Assembly: GCA_903913965.1 (NCBI GenBank)
Contig: CAIWNB010000039.1
Location: 1-54,775, forward strand
Direction of reading: 5' to 3'
From: an uncultured beta proteobacterium
GTDB lineage: Bacteria; Pseudomonadota; Gammaproteobacteria; Burkholderiales; SG8-41
Length of the DNA stretch: 54,775 nt
The notes beneath the pieces are model-generated. The model was not told where the DNA came from and searched no databases. It saw only the letters and a program-made list of their open reading frames with translations. This document shows positions 24,215-33,554 of the stretch, one piece after another. How positions within the stretch are numbered: position 1 is the stretch's first letter; each line of letters starts with the position of its first letter. Made by a program: the position numbers and the translations under genes.

Positions 24215-25384
24215 TCATAACCAGCAGGCCTCATAACCGAGAAAACCCATCAGATCATCGCGCCGTTGTTTCGCGTCGTGATAACCGAGCTGGATCAGGG
24301 CGCGGCAATATTCGCGTTCGAATAACAGGTAGCTCACCAGGTTCGATCCGCTTTTTCGCAGTGCGCCGATGGTGAACAGCAAGGAGCGTATGGTCAGCGG
24401 GAGCGAGGACAGATGATCGGTGGCGATTTTTTCCAGTGCATCACTGGGGGATATGACGCGGAAGTCGATTTCCCGCAGCGGCATGTGATTTTCTTCCCGT
24501 AGTTCAGGCGGAATCACACTGAGCGTGCGGTTGATGCGCTGCAGGCGTTCGAGGTCGACCTCCAGGCCATCGAGGAAAATACTATTCAGGCAGTGACCGG
24601 CGATTTGCGCGATCGACGGATAAGTGTCGGAGCTGGCGCGTTCGGGCTGGGCCTGTAACTGGCGGCCTACGCCGATGACAAACAGGCGGTCGGCACCGAG
24701 GTGCAGCGCCGGGCTGATCGGTGCGATTTGGCGCATCGAGCCATCACCGAAATATTCACGGTTGATATGCACCGCGGGGAAGACAAACGGCAGCGCGGAG
24801 GAGGCCAGCAGATGGGATGAATTGATGGCGGCGCCGACGCCGATACGGCGTGCACGCTGCCACGATTCGACACCCGGCGCACTTTGGAAAAAAGTGACTG
24901 ACTGGCCCGAGGTATAACCGGAGCAGGTGACACTGAAAGCGGACAGGCTGCCGTTATCGATCGAGCGTTGTATGCCGGGATAGTCCATCCGTGTGTTGAG
25001 GAGGTGGGCCAGCGGGGCGTTATCGAGCAGTGCGACCGGCGTTTTGCGTCCAAGGCCGCCGCTAAGGGTTGAGAGGATCCACTTGCCGCTATTGCGAAAC
25101 GCACCGAGCGGATCGGCGCGGTAGACGTGATGCACATGAAAATTTTTCCAGACCGTCATCAACAGGCGCACACCGCGTCGGAAATTGTCAGCGTTGGCGG
25201 CGAGTACCGTGGCATTGATCGCGCCCGCCGAGGTGCCGCAAATGATTTTGAAAGGAACCGGTGAGTTGGCTGGCAGCATTTCGGAAATCGCTCGCAGGAC
25301 GCCAACCTGGTAGGCGGCGCGTGCGCCACCGCCACTGAGCACAAGGCCGATTTTGGGCGCTTTGGGACGCTCGACGCTAGCCAT
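24215..25384 (-). CDS. Patatin-like phospholipase / lipid acyl hydrolase
   Basis: The 389-aa protein has the patatin Ser-Asp dyad layout. It shows the oxyanion motif LSGGGARAAYQ (17-25), nucleophile elbow GTSAG with Ser52, and DGS with Asp214. The C-terminal region (DGLEVDLERLQRINRTL... and SNLVSYLLFEREYCRALIQLGYHDA) matches bacterial patatins related to RssA-like proteins and is longer than the catalytic core. It lacks a signal peptide, so it probably acts on the cytoplasmic face. It is followed by the DUF938 gene; the 105 bp to the Nudix gene show nothing recognisable. Confidence 0.9.
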   Translation of the reverse strand: MASVERPKAPKIGLVLSGGGARAAYQVGVLRAISEMLPANSPVPFKIICGTSAGAINATVLAANADNFRRGVRLLMTVWKNFHVHHVYRADPLGAFRNSGKWILSTLSGGLGRKTPVALLDNAPLAHLLNTRMDYPGIQRSIDNGSLSAFSVTCSGYTSGQSVTFFQSAPGVESWQRARRIGVGAAINSSHLLASSALPFVFPAVHINREYFGDGSMRQIAPISPALHLGADRLFVIGVGRQLQAQPERASSDTYPSIAQIAGHCLNSIFLDGLEVDLERLQRINRTLSVIPPELREENHMPLREIDFRVISPSDALEKIATDHLSSLPLTIRSLLFTIGALRKSGSNLVSYLLFEREYCRALIQLGYHDAKQRRDDLMGFLGYEACWL

Positions 25385-25489
25385 TGGTTTCGGTACTTAC
25401 CTCGGTTGAATTCAGGCAGTTTGCCACAGCAGGCCGGCCGCTGGCCGCTATCTGTTGGCGGCTACACGCCTGCTGGCTGCTGACGTTCG

Positions 25490-26119
25490 CTAGCTTTCGA
25501 CAATTTGCCGGTAAAGGCTGTAGAGCATGCCGGCAGTGGCGCCCCAGATATAGCGGCCCTGATAGGGCATCGCCAGATAGTAGCGGTCGCGGTTGTTGAA
25601 AAAATAATAACGCCGCACGTGATTGGCAGGATCCAGAAAGTGGGCGAGAGGCACTTCGAATGCCGAGGCGACTTCAAAGGGATCCAGCGTCAGATCAAAA
25701 GGCGGTTCGATCCAGCCGACCACGGGGTGGATGCGAAAGCCCGATGACATCTCGTGCACTGGCAGCGTGCCCAGTACATCGATGTGCTGTGGAGCGAGGC
25801 CGATTTCCTCCTCGGCTTCGCGCAGGGCGGTGGCGATGCGATTCTCATCGCCGCCTTCCACGCGGCCGCCGGGAAAACTGATCTGATTGGGATGATCGCG
25901 CAGATGGGCGCTGCGTTGTGTCAGCAGCACATGTATGCCGTCGACGCGCTGCACCAGCGGCACCAGCACGGCGGCGGGCATGACGCGGGCGCCAGGTGGA
26001 ATCGGTGAATAATGCAAATCCTGCGGCCGCAGTGGCGGTGGGGTACGCTGCAGGCACTCGACGATGCTGGCGCGATCAGGCGTTTGTGTCGTCTCTGCGC
26101 AGGGCGTTGCAGCGTTCAT
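25490..26119 (-). CDS. Nudix hydrolase, probable CoA pyrophosphatase (NudL-like)
   Basis: The 209-aa protein carries a Nudix box starting at GGRVEGGDE and continuing to REAEEEIGL. Directly before it is LLTQRSAHLRDHPNQISFP, which matches the motif distinctive of coenzyme A pyrophosphatases (LLTxRS...LRxHxGQxxFPGG, with Asn for Gly before Gln here). It would cleave CoA or acyl-CoA to 3',5'-ADP and phosphopantetheine compounds. The ATG at 26119 is used; the upstream frame to 26212 has no support. It lies 99 bp after the fumarase stop. Confidence 0.87.
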   Translation of the reverse strand: MNAATPCAETTQTPDRASIVECLQRTPPPLRPQDLHYSPIPPGARVMPAAVLVPLVQRVDGIHVLLTQRSAHLRDHPNQISFPGGRVEGGDENRIATALREAEEEIGLAPQHIDVLGTLPVHEMSSGFRIHPVVGWIEPPFDLTLDPFEVASAFEVPLAHFLDPANHVRRYYFFNNRDRYYLAMPYQGRYIWGATAGMLYSLYRQIVES

Positions 26120-26218
26120 GACGGATGCCGGTGTATTGCCTGGTCGCGCTGCACATGCAGACGGCGCGCCTTGATTGCAACGCTGCTGCAGATGCAGGCG
26201 TTCACCGAACAACCGTGC

Positions 26219-27736
26219 TTAGACAACCTTGACCGGAATCTTGCCGATCTTGCTGCGCCACTCGCGCGGGCCGCTGTCGTGTACCGCATTGCCGGTCGGA
26301 TCAACGGCGACTGTCACTGGCATGTCCTTGACGTCGAATTCGTAGATGGCTTCCATGCCCAGATCACCGAAGGCGAGGACTTTGGAGGCTTTCACCGCTT
26401 TCGACACCAGATAAGCCGCACCGCCGACTGCGATCAAATGTGCGCCGCCGTATTTCTTGATGGTTTCGACGGTTTGCGCGCCGCGCTCGCTCTTGCCGAT
26501 CGAGCCGATCAGGCCGGTCTTGCCGAGCATGGTTTCCATGAATTTGTCCATGCGGCGCGAGGTGGTGGGGCCCGCCGGACCGACTACTTCTTCGCGTACT
26601 GGATCGACCGGACCGACGTAGTAAATCAGCTTGTTGGTGAAATCAACCGGCAGCTTCTCGCCATTGGCGATCATGTCGATAATGCGCTTGTGCGCGGCGT
26701 CGCGGCCGGTGAGAATTTTTCCGTTCAGCAACAGGCGATCGCCCGCCTTCCACGTCGCAACTTCCGTCTTGTCCAGTTTCGCCAGATCGACGCGCTTTGC
26801 ACCCGCAGCCATATCGATGCTGAGCTTGGGCCAGTGGTCGAGACTGGGGGCCTCGAATTTCGCCGGACCCGAACCATCCAGGGTGAATTCCAGATGCCGG
26901 GTCGCCGCGCAGTTCGGTACGATCGCCACCGGCTTCATCACTGCGTGGGTCGGATAATCGAGCACTTTCACATCGAGCAGCGTGGTCAAACCGCCGAGGC
27001 CCTGCGCGCCGATACCCAGCGCGTTGATTTTTTCAAACAGTTCAAGACGCAATTCTTCGGCGCGGTTCTGTGGTCCGCGCGCCTTTAGTTCATGCATCGA
27101 GAGGTGGTCGAGGATCGATTCCTTGGCCAGCACCATGGCTTTTTCCGGCGTGCCGCCGATACCGACGCCGAGCATGCCCGGCGGACACCAGTCGCCACCC
27201 ATAGTCGGTATTTGCTCGAGCACCCAGTCGACCACGGAATCGCTCGGATTGAGCACGGCAAATTTTGTCTTGCTCTCGGATCCCCCGCCCTTGGCCGCCA
27301 GCTTGACCTCGATGGTGTCGCCTGGCACCAGTTCCATGTGCACGACGGCCGGCGAATTGTCGCGCGTGTTTTTGCGCGCGCCGTCGGGGTCTGCGACGAT
27401 CGAGCCGCGCAGCGGGTTTTCCTTGTTGGTATAGGCGCGTCGCACACCCTCGCTCACCATGTCGGTCACCGACAGTGTGGCCTCCCAGCGTACGTTCATG
27501 CCGACTTTCAGATAGACCACGGCGATGCCGGTGTCCTGGCAGATCGGGCGGTGGCCCTCGGCGGCCATCCGCGCATTGATCAGAATCTGTGCGATGGCAT
27601 TTTTTGCCGCCGGGGATTCTTCGTGCTCGTAGGCCTCGGCCATTGCCTTGATGAAATCAACCGGGTGGTAGTAGGAGATGAACTGGTAAGCATCGGCGAT
27701 GCTTTGGATGAAATCTTCCTGTTTGATGGTAGTCAT
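26219..27736 (-). CDS. fumA: Fumarate hydratase, class I ([4Fe-4S])
   Basis: The 505-aa enzyme interconverts fumarate and malate in the TCA cycle using an oxygen-sensitive [4Fe-4S] cluster. Candidate cluster cysteines are in ICQDTG (Cys66), WCPPGMLGVG and NCAATRH, as in two-domain class I fumarases. The N-terminal half also carries EVKLAAKGGGSESKT, and the C-terminal beta domain VGPAGPTTSRRMDKF, both typical. AAAGG lies 8 bp upstream of the ATG. It lies 53 bp downstream of the malic enzyme gene on the same strand, placing two malate-consuming or malate-producing enzymes together. Confidence 0.95.
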   Translation of the reverse strand: MTTIKQEDFIQSIADAYQFISYYHPVDFIKAMAEAYEHEESPAAKNAIAQILINARMAAEGHRPICQDTGIAVVYLKVGMNVRWEATLSVTDMVSEGVRRAYTNKENPLRGSIVADPDGARKNTRDNSPAVVHMELVPGDTIEVKLAAKGGGSESKTKFAVLNPSDSVVDWVLEQIPTMGGDWCPPGMLGVGIGGTPEKAMVLAKESILDHLSMHELKARGPQNRAEELRLELFEKINALGIGAQGLGGLTTLLDVKVLDYPTHAVMKPVAIVPNCAATRHLEFTLDGSGPAKFEAPSLDHWPKLSIDMAAGAKRVDLAKLDKTEVATWKAGDRLLLNGKILTGRDAAHKRIIDMIANGEKLPVDFTNKLIYYVGPVDPVREEVVGPAGPTTSRRMDKFMETMLGKTGLIGSIGKSERGAQTVETIKKYGGAHLIAVGGAAYLVSKAVKASKVLAFGDLGMEAIYEFDVKDMPVTVAVDPTGNAVHDSGPREWRSKIGKIPVKVV

Positions 27737-27789
27737 CGATTGGCCTTTATCAAATCAATCAATCAAAAATAATAGCGTTGCCGGTTTAC

Positions 27790-30087
27790 CTAAAAGGGCA
27801 GCAGCAGATTGCCGCGTGCCGCGCCCGCATCGACCACTGCAAGTGCCGTCATGTTGACCAGACGGCGCACCGTGGCGGTCGAGGTGACGATATGCACGGC
27901 CTTGGCCGCACCGAGTAGGATGGGACCGACGGTGATGCCGTCGCCGGCGGCGGTTTTGAGCAGATTGAAAGCAATATTCGCCGCATCGAGGGTCGGCATG
28001 ATCAGCAGATTGGCGTCACCTTTGAGGCGTGAATTCGGAAACGCACCGCGTCTGACCTGCGAGGACAATGCGGCGTCCCCGTGCATTTCACCCTCGACTT
28101 CCAGATCGGGGGCGATTTTTTCGATCAATGCCAGCGCTGCGCGCATTTTCAGGGCGGTGGGCGTGTTGGCGGAGCCAAAGCTCGAATGTGAGAGTAGTGC
28201 GACCTTGGGGGTGATGCCGAAGCGGCGTATTTCCTCGGCGGCGAGCACGGTCATTTCGGCAAGCTGCTCGGCGGTCGGATCGAAATTGACGTAGGTGTCG
28301 CAAATGAACACCGTGCGCCGCGGCAGCAGCAGTACGTTCATCGCATAGTAATTGTGGACGCCCTGGCGGCGCCCGATTACCTGGTCGATGTAATGCAGGT
28401 GCGTCTGGTGCGTGCCGAAGGTGCCGCAGATCATGCCGTCCGCTTCGCCACGGCGCACGCACATTGCAGCGATCAGCGTCAGACGCCGGCGCATTTCGAT
28501 CTTGGCGTATTCCTGCGACACGCCCTTGCGCTCGGTGAGTCCGAGGTATTCCTGCCAGTAGGCGCGGTAGCGTTCATCCCATTCGGGATTGATTAAATCG
28601 AAATCAACACCCGGTTTGATACGCAGGCCAAACCGTTCGATACGGCGTTCGATCACGGAGGGCCGGCCTACCAACACGGGGAAGGCCAGCTTTTCATCGA
28701 CGATCACCTGCACAGCGCGCAGGACGCGCTCATCTTCACCCTCGGCATAAACAATGCGCCGCAGCGGGCCCTGTTTGGCCGCGGCGAACAGCGGCTTCAT
28801 GATCATGCCCGAGTGATAGACGAATTGCTGCAACGAATCGCGGTAGGCGTCGAGATCGGCGATCGGGCGGGTCGCCACGCCACTGTCCATGGCGGCCTTG
28901 GCCACCGCCGGCGCGACTTGCGCGATCAGGCGCGGATCAAACGGACGCGGAATCAGATACTCGGGGCCAAACGACATGATTTTTTCGCCATACGCCATGG
29001 CCACCACATCCGATTGTTCGGCCTGCGCCAGCGCAGCGATCGCGTGCACGGCGGCCATTTCCATTGCGGTGTTGATAGTGGTCGCGCCGACATCGAGAGC
29101 GCCGCGGAAGACGAATGGAAAGCACAACACGTTGTTGACCTGGTTCGGATAATCCGAACGACCGGTTGCCATCACCACATTGGGGTTCGCCTGTCTGGCC
29201 AGTTCGGGGAGGATCTCCGGTTCAGGGTTGGCCAGTGCCAGGATCAGTGGCCGCTCCGCCATGGTCTTGACCATTTCGGGCGTCAGCACTTTGCCGGCGG
29301 ACAGGCCGAGAAAGACATCGGCACCGGCAATGACCTCGGCCAGCATGCGCGCCTCGGTCTCAACCGCGAATTGTTCCTTGTCCGGATCCATCAGGACTTT
29401 GCGGCCTTTGTAGACCACGCCCTCGATGTCGGTGACGATGATGTTCTCTTTGACCAGGCCGAGCTTGCACAGCAGGTTGAGACAGGTCAGTGCCGCGGCA
29501 CCGGCGCCCGAGACCACCAGTTTGATCTTGGCAATGTCCTTGCCGATGACCTTAAGTCCGTTAATGAAGGCCGCGCTGACAGTGATTGCAGTGCCGTGCT
29601 GGTCGTCGTGGAAGACAGGGATGCGGCAACGTTCGCGCAGCTTACGCTCCACGATGAAGCACTCGGGGGCTTTGATATCTTCCAGATTGATGCCGCCAAA
29701 GGTTGGCTCCAGACTGGCGATGATGTCGACCAGTTTGTCGGGGTCGCGCTCGTTGATTTCGATGTCGAACACATCGATACCGGCGAATTTCTTGAACAGT
29801 ACCGCCTTGCCTTCCATCACTGGCTTGGCCGCCAGCGGACCGATGGCGCCGAGCCCCAGTACCGCCGTGCCGTTGGTGATCACAGCCACGAGGTTGCCGC
29901 GCGAAGTCAGATTGCGTGCTTCAGCGGGGTCGGCAACGATCGCTTCACAAGCCGCGGCAACCCCCGGGGTATATGCCAGTGCGAGGTCGCGCTGATTCAG
30001 CAATGCTTTGGTCGGCGTGACCGAAATTTTGCCGGGTGTCGGGAAGCGGTGATAGTCGAGTGCGCTATTGCGCAGTGAATCGTCCAT
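27790..30087 (-). CDS. maeB: NADP-dependent malic enzyme fused to a phosphotransacetylase-like domain
   Basis: The 765-aa protein decarboxylates malate to pyruvate with NADP. The N-terminal malic enzyme part (about 1-430) shows [21 protein letters not shown], the HDDQHGTAI metal and substrate segment and the [16 protein letters not shown] Rossmann site. The C-terminal part (about 440-765) is a phosphotransacetylase-like domain starting [25 protein letters not shown], which in MaeB is regulatory, responding to acetyl-CoA. Length and order match MaeB. The ATG at 30087 is chosen; the frame to 30126 crosses the -10 promoter element. The fumarase follows on the same strand. Confidence 0.96.
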   Translation of the reverse strand: MDDSLRNSALDYHRFPTPGKISVTPTKALLNQRDLALAYTPGVAAACEAIVADPAEARNLTSRGNLVAVITNGTAVLGLGAIGPLAAKPVMEGKAVLFKKFAGIDVFDIEINERDPDKLVDIIASLEPTFGGINLEDIKAPECFIVERKLRERCRIPVFHDDQHGTAITVSAAFINGLKVIGKDIAKIKLVVSGAGAAALTCLNLLCKLGLVKENIIVTDIEGVVYKGRKVLMDPDKEQFAVETEARMLAEVIAGADVFLGLSAGKVLTPEMVKTMAERPLILALANPEPEILPELARQANPNVVMATGRSDYPNQVNNVLCFPFVFRGALDVGATTINTAMEMAAVHAIAALAQAEQSDVVAMAYGEKIMSFGPEYLIPRPFDPRLIAQVAPAVAKAAMDSGVATRPIADLDAYRDSLQQFVYHSGMIMKPLFAAAKQGPLRRIVYAEGEDERVLRAVQVIVDEKLAFPVLVGRPSVIERRIERFGLRIKPGVDFDLINPEWDERYRAYWQEYLGLTERKGVSQEYAKIEMRRRLTLIAAMCVRRGEADGMICGTFGTHQTHLHYIDQVIGRRQGVHNYYAMNVLLLPRRTVFICDTYVNFDPTAEQLAEMTVLAAEEIRRFGITPKVALLSHSSFGSANTPTALKMRAALALIEKIAPDLEVEGEMHGDAALSSQVRRGAFPNSRLKGDANLLIMPTLDAANIAFNLLKTAAGDGITVGPILLGAAKAVHIVTSTATVRRLVNMTALAVVDAGAARGNLLLPF

Positions 30088-30114
30088 GCAGATGCCTGAT
30101 TCAGTAGGGACTAC

Positions 30115-30120
30115 ATTATA
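30115..30120 (-). promoter_or_regulatory. -10 element of maeB
   Basis: A perfect TATAAT on the minus strand (forward ATTATA) lies 28 bp before the maeB ATG. The -35 is weak, so activation or an extended -10 may compensate. Confidence 0.5.
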
Positions 30121-30217
30121 ACGCACCCCCTGCAGACAGGCCGCATGGCGCAGCCCGCGTTCCGCGGCAAGAGTCCTTTGTGTTATGTTCAGGCCTCCGC
30201 GCTGCTTGAGTTATCGC

Positions 30218-31189
30218 ATGGATAAAAAACAAGGGTTCCGTCAGGAGCTCTATCCCCCCATAGAACCGTACCGCACCGGCATGCTGTCTCTGGACGCCGT
30301 GCATACGATGTACTGGGAGCAATCGGGTAATCCGAACGGGGTTCCGGTGGTGTTTTTGCATGGCGGGCCCGGCGCCGGCAGCGCACCTGGTCATCGCCGT
30401 TTTTTTGATCCGGCGCACTACAATATTGTGGTGTATGACCAGCGCGGCGCAGGACGTTCCACTCCGCTTGGCGAGTTGCGCGATAACACCACGCCGCTGT
30501 TGATTGACGATATCGAACGGTTGCGCCTTCATCTCGGCATCGAGAACTGGCTGGTATTTGGCGGTTCATGGGGCTCAACGCTGGCGCTGGCCTACGGCGA
30601 GGCGCATCCGCAGCGTTGCCTCGGTTTTATTCTGCGCGGTATTTTTCTCTGCCGGAAAAGTGAAATCGACTGGTTTTTGTATGGGCTTAGAAATATTTTT
30701 CCCGAGGCCTGGCAGGCTTTCACCGCCCTGATTCCAGAGGGCGAGCGGGGTGATTTGCTCACTTCGTATCACCAACGGCTGGTTGATGTCGACCCTGCGG
30801 TGCATATGCCGGCGGCACGGGCGTGGAGCCGTTACGAAGGTTCCTGCTCGACCTTGCTGCCCAGCGCCGACACCGTTGCTTATTTTTCCAGCGACGGGGT
30901 GGCGCTCGGGTTGGCGCGCATGGAAGCGCATTATTTTATGCACGATATTTTTTTGCCTCAGAACGCACTGCTCGACAACGTCGGTTGCCTGCGCGACAAG
31001 CCTGCGGTGATCGTGCAGGGGCGTTATGACGCGGTTTGTCCGGCGGTAAGTGCGTATGACCTGCATTGTGCGTGGCCGGAGGCGGAATATATCGTCGTGC
31101 CGGCGGCAGGGCATGCGGCCTGGGAGCCGGGTATCTGCGCTGAGCTCGTGGCGGCATGCGAACGTTTCAAATCTTTATCGGTAAACTGA
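30218..31189 (+). CDS. pip: Proline iminopeptidase
   Basis: The 323-aa alpha/beta-fold serine peptidase removes N-terminal proline from peptides. It has the typical start LYPPIEPYRTGML, the HGGPGAGS oxyanion segment, YDQRGAGRSTP, the nucleophile motif GGSWGS with Ser117, then GRYDAVCP (Asp271) and AAGHAAWEP (His299). The length is standard for the single-domain enzyme. The ATG at 30218 is favoured over 30185, which would add 11 non-homologous residues. It is divergent from maeB and lies 15 bp upstream of the FAH-family gene. Confidence 0.94.
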   Translation: MDKKQGFRQELYPPIEPYRTGMLSLDAVHTMYWEQSGNPNGVPVVFLHGGPGAGSAPGHRRFFDPAHYNIVVYDQRGAGRSTPLGELRDNTTPLLIDDIERLRLHLGIENWLVFGGSWGSTLALAYGEAHPQRCLGFILRGIFLCRKSEIDWFLYGLRNIFPEAWQAFTALIPEGERGDLLTSYHQRLVDVDPAVHMPAARAWSRYEGSCSTLLPSADTVAYFSSDGVALGLARMEAHYFMHDIFLPQNALLDNVGCLRDKPAVIVQGRYDAVCPAVSAYDLHCAWPEAEYIVVPAAGHAAWEPGICAELVAACERFKSLSVN

Positions 31190-31204
31190 AAAAAGGAATT
31201 CATC

Positions 31205-32116
31205 ATGCGGTTGATCACTTTTAAACCCAAACGCGGTGGTGTTGCCCGTACTGGTGTGCTGCTCGATGCAGAGCGCGCGCTGGATATCGGCGATGTCGCA
31301 AAGCGTGCGCGCAAGCGCCTGCCTTTCGATCCAGCCGATATGGTGTCGTTGATCGAATCTGGCAAGGCTGGGCTGGCGGCGGTTTCCGCACTGGTCAAAA
31401 GTTACAGGGGCAAGGGCGTCAAGCTGAACACCGTCAAGCTGCTCTCGCCGATTCCGCGGCCACGCAAGAATATTTTCTGCGTTGGCTGGAATTATCTCGA
31501 CCATTTCCAGGAAGGCGCCAAAGCGCGTCCGCATGTGCAGGAAATGCCTGCGCATCCGGCGTTTTTCACCAAGGCGGCGACCACCATGAATGGCCCCTTC
31601 GATGACATTCCGGCGCATAAAGGCGTCACGGAAAAACTCGATTGGGAAGTCGAACTCGGGTTGGTCATCGGCAAGGCGGGGCGCAATATCACCGAAGCCA
31701 AGGCGATGAAACACGTCTTTGGCTATACCGTGATCAACGATGTTTCAGCACGCGAGATTCAGCGCCAGCACGGCCAGCAATGGTTCAAGGGCAAGAGTCT
31801 GGACGGTCATTGCCCGATGGGCCCGTGGATCGCCACCGCGGACGAAATCAAGGATCCGAACAACCTCGATATCCGTTGCAGCGTGAACGGAGTGGTGAAA
31901 CAGAACTCGAACACGCGGCATCTGTATTTCAAACTGCCGCGCATTATTGCGGAATTGTCTGCCGGGCTGACACTCGATTCAGGTGACATCATCGCCACCG
32001 GTACCCCGTCCGGGGTCGGGCATGCGCGTACGCCGCCGGAATTCATGAAGTCCGGCGACATCATGGAAACCGAAATCGACTGCCTGGGCAAATTGCGCAA
32101 CCGTATCGGTAAATAA
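31205..32116 (+). CDS. Fumarylacetoacetate hydrolase (FAH) family protein
   Basis: The 303-aa protein has the FAH fold: an N-terminal domain, KNIFCVGWNYLDH, the metal-binding pair in KLDWEVELGLVIGK, GYTVINDVSARE, SLDGHCPMGPWIAT and the C-terminal SGDIIATGTPSGVG. Relatives are acylpyruvate hydrolases, 2-hydroxyhepta-2,4-diene-1,7-dioate isomerases and oxaloacetate decarboxylases, so the substrate is open. AAGGA precedes the ATG. Cotranscription with pip is likely from the short gap. The 134 bp to the next gene contain no recognisable feature. Confidence 0.92.
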   Translation: MRLITFKPKRGGVARTGVLLDAERALDIGDVAKRARKRLPFDPADMVSLIESGKAGLAAVSALVKSYRGKGVKLNTVKLLSPIPRPRKNIFCVGWNYLDHFQEGAKARPHVQEMPAHPAFFTKAATTMNGPFDDIPAHKGVTEKLDWEVELGLVIGKAGRNITEAKAMKHVFGYTVINDVSAREIQRQHGQQWFKGKSLDGHCPMGPWIATADEIKDPNNLDIRCSVNGVVKQNSNTRHLYFKLPRIIAELSAGLTLDSGDIIATGTPSGVGHARTPPEFMKSGDIMETEIDCLGKLRNRIGK

Positions 32117-32250
32117 GATCGGGTGGGGGCGGCCGCGCCATAACTGTTGCGGTCGCCTCAGAAGCAGTCTGTTCCAAATGACGGCGCTCGCACGTATTGC
32201 AATTCGTAAGGGAGGGCGCCCGCCGTCGCCTTAACGAAGCGAAGAAGAAA

Positions 32251-32541
32251 CTATTTGCCGTCGGGATTCTTGGGGGGAGCCGCGCCCTGAGCGCTTGATT
32301 GGCCGGTTGCTTGCAGGCTGTCGAGGGCGGAGAGTTGCATTTCAAGAGCCTTGACGGTCATCTGCACCAACCCGGTGTTCATCGTCAGCCAGGTTTCAAC
32401 CGCCTTTAAATCTGCGATCTTTTTCTTGATTTCTTCCGCATCTACCGTTGGCGTCATCATGCCGGGTAGCGGGAATGAAATCGGATTCCACGCCTTTTGC
32501 ATGAACTCGAACCAGTCTTTGGGGATTTCCTGCTCGGGCAT
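32251..32541 (-). CDS. PhaM-like polyhydroxybutyrate granule regulatory protein
   Basis: The 96-aa protein matches the PhaM group of betaproteobacteria in its core TPTVDAEEIKKKIADLKAV and following amphipathic helix (ETWLTMNTGLVQMTVKALE). In Ralstonia PhaM activates PHB synthase and tethers granules to DNA through a basic Lys/Pro/Ala-rich tail. That tail is nearly absent here (GAAPPKNPDGK), so DNA binding is doubtful. It sits 21 bp downstream of the lytic transglycosylase gene. The window also has a BktB-type thiolase, in keeping with PHB metabolism. Confidence 0.75.
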   Translation of the reverse strand: MPEQEIPKDWFEFMQKAWNPISFPLPGMMTPTVDAEEIKKKIADLKAVETWLTMNTGLVQMTVKALEMQLSALDSLQATGQSSAQGAAPPKNPDGK

Positions 32542-32562
32542 GGTGGCTGTCGATTCGCCGCG

Positions 32563-33306
32563 TTAAATGGCGGCTTCCAGTAATTTCGAATTGCCCTGTT
32601 GCTGACCGAAACTGCGGCCTTGCAGTTGTTTGAGCATGCCATTGAGTCGTTCGCGTTCGGCGATCACCTTCGCTGAATAGCCGTTCTCAGCTTCTTCCGT
32701 GGTCGCGCCGACATATAACTGTAATGCCCCCGTCAGGTCGCCTGCGCGCCGCAGGTATTCCTGCAGAATTTTGGCGCCGACCGTGATGTTGGCGGTTGTT
32801 TCGAAGGCGACCTTTTCGCCGCCCAGAGGCCCGAACTTATCGGGGTGAAAACGCGGGATAACCTGCATCAGACCTTTGGCCCCCATCACACTTTCGGCGA
32901 TCGGATTGAAGCGGGATTCCACCGCAATAACGGCCAGGATCAGCATCGGGTCTAATTTGAGCTCGCTGCCGATCGCGTAGGACTTGGCCACGATCTGTGT
33001 GGTCATTTCGGCTGGAACGCCGAAGCGACTGGCGAGTTGTTCGCCCATTGCGCGGTATTTTGATTCGGTTGGGTCCGCCTCGATGCGTGCAGCCTCGTAA
33101 CGGTTGAGGGCGGATGCCGGCAGTTCCAGCGTACCGAATGATCGCACCAGAGAGGCGCCAAGACGGCTGCCGATAGGGGCGTTCAACAGGATGGCGAGAG
33201 AGGCAAGGCTTAACAGGACTGTAAGGGCTGCTAGCGAATTGCGTGCCCTGGAAACCGGGCGGGATGTGACTTGATCGTGCGACAGTGCGGGGTGTGATTT
33301 TGCCAT
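32563..33306 (-). CDS. Lytic transglycosylase, SLT domain
   Basis: The 247-aa protein has a cytoplasmic N-terminus, a single membrane segment (about 24-42) and a periplasmic SLT domain. The catalytic Glu130 is in AVIAVESRFNP, followed by GAKGLMQVIP and LYVGATTEEAENGYSAKV. It cleaves the MurNAc-GlcNAc bond of peptidoglycan to anhydro ends. AGGAGG lies 9 bp upstream of the ATG. Upstream is a roughly 160-nt leader with several stem-loops and a candidate promoter, which is unusual for this window and suggests RNA-level control. Confidence 0.92.
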   Translation of the reverse strand: MAKSHPALSHDQVTSRPVSRARNSLAALTVLLSLASLAILLNAPIGSRLGASLVRSFGTLELPASALNRYEAARIEADPTESKYRAMGEQLASRFGVPAEMTTQIVAKSYAIGSELKLDPMLILAVIAVESRFNPIAESVMGAKGLMQVIPRFHPDKFGPLGGEKVAFETTANITVGAKILQEYLRRAGDLTGALQLYVGATTEEAENGYSAKVIAERERLNGMLKQLQGRSFGQQQGNSKLLEAAI

Positions 33307-33470
33307 GACGCAAAACCTCCTTTCGTTAATCGCCAGTCCGGTGTGGACCGGCGGGTAAATTACCTTGCTAGGGTAACGGTGCTCCTTGAAACCTTGGTGT
33401 TGAAATTGGCCGCTCTAGACGGGCGACCCCTGAAAAGTGAGGCGATTCTAGTGTGATGGTGGGGGAGGCG
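33307..33470 (-). promoter_or_regulatory. long structured 5' leader of the lytic transglycosylase gene
   Basis: Between the candidate start of transcription near 33470 and the ATG at 33306 the transcript can form several hairpins. Nearest the ribosome site is a 7-bp stem, CGCCGGT with ACTGGCG (forward 33331-33353, one G-U pair), ending 13 bases before AGGAGG. Next upstream is GTTACC with GGTAAT (forward 33360-33377). Farther up, CTAGA pairs with TCTAG across about 30 nt. It matches no riboswitch class that I recognise. Confidence 0.4.
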
Positions 33471-33476
33471 CAACCC

Positions 33477-33504
33477 AATTTATCCCTTTGAGGTGCGTGG
33501 CCAA
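33477..33504 (-). promoter_or_regulatory. candidate promoter of the lytic transglycosylase leader
   Basis: On the minus strand TTGGCC (forward 33499-33504) and TAAATT (forward 33477-33482) are 16 bp apart. Each matches the consensus at four of six positions. Confidence 0.35.
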
Positions 33505-33519
33505 GCCCGGAAAAGACCA

Positions 33520-33548
33520 TTAATAGTGCGACGCAACATTAATATAAT
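33520..33548 (+). promoter_or_regulatory. strong promoter with no gene downstream
   Basis: TTAATA (33520-33525) and a perfect TATAAT (33543-33548) are spaced by 17 bp on the plus strand, in the AT-rich middle of the 413-bp gene-free interval 33307-33719. There is no plus-strand gene before 38894, which makes a short RNA the natural product. Confidence 0.5.
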
Positions 33549-33554
33549 CTTTTT

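Noticed and set aside
26012-27088. 358-aa frame antisense to the fumarase gene
   Set aside because: Fumarase is certain on the other strand, and this frame has no start context or motif.
27750-27771. ATCA tandem run upstream of the fumarase gene
   Set aside because: Only about three units; too short to call a functional repeat.
28813-30078. 421-aa open frame antisense to maeB
   Set aside because: It is entirely opposite the malic enzyme gene, with low-information His/Arg/Gln-rich composition and no motif.
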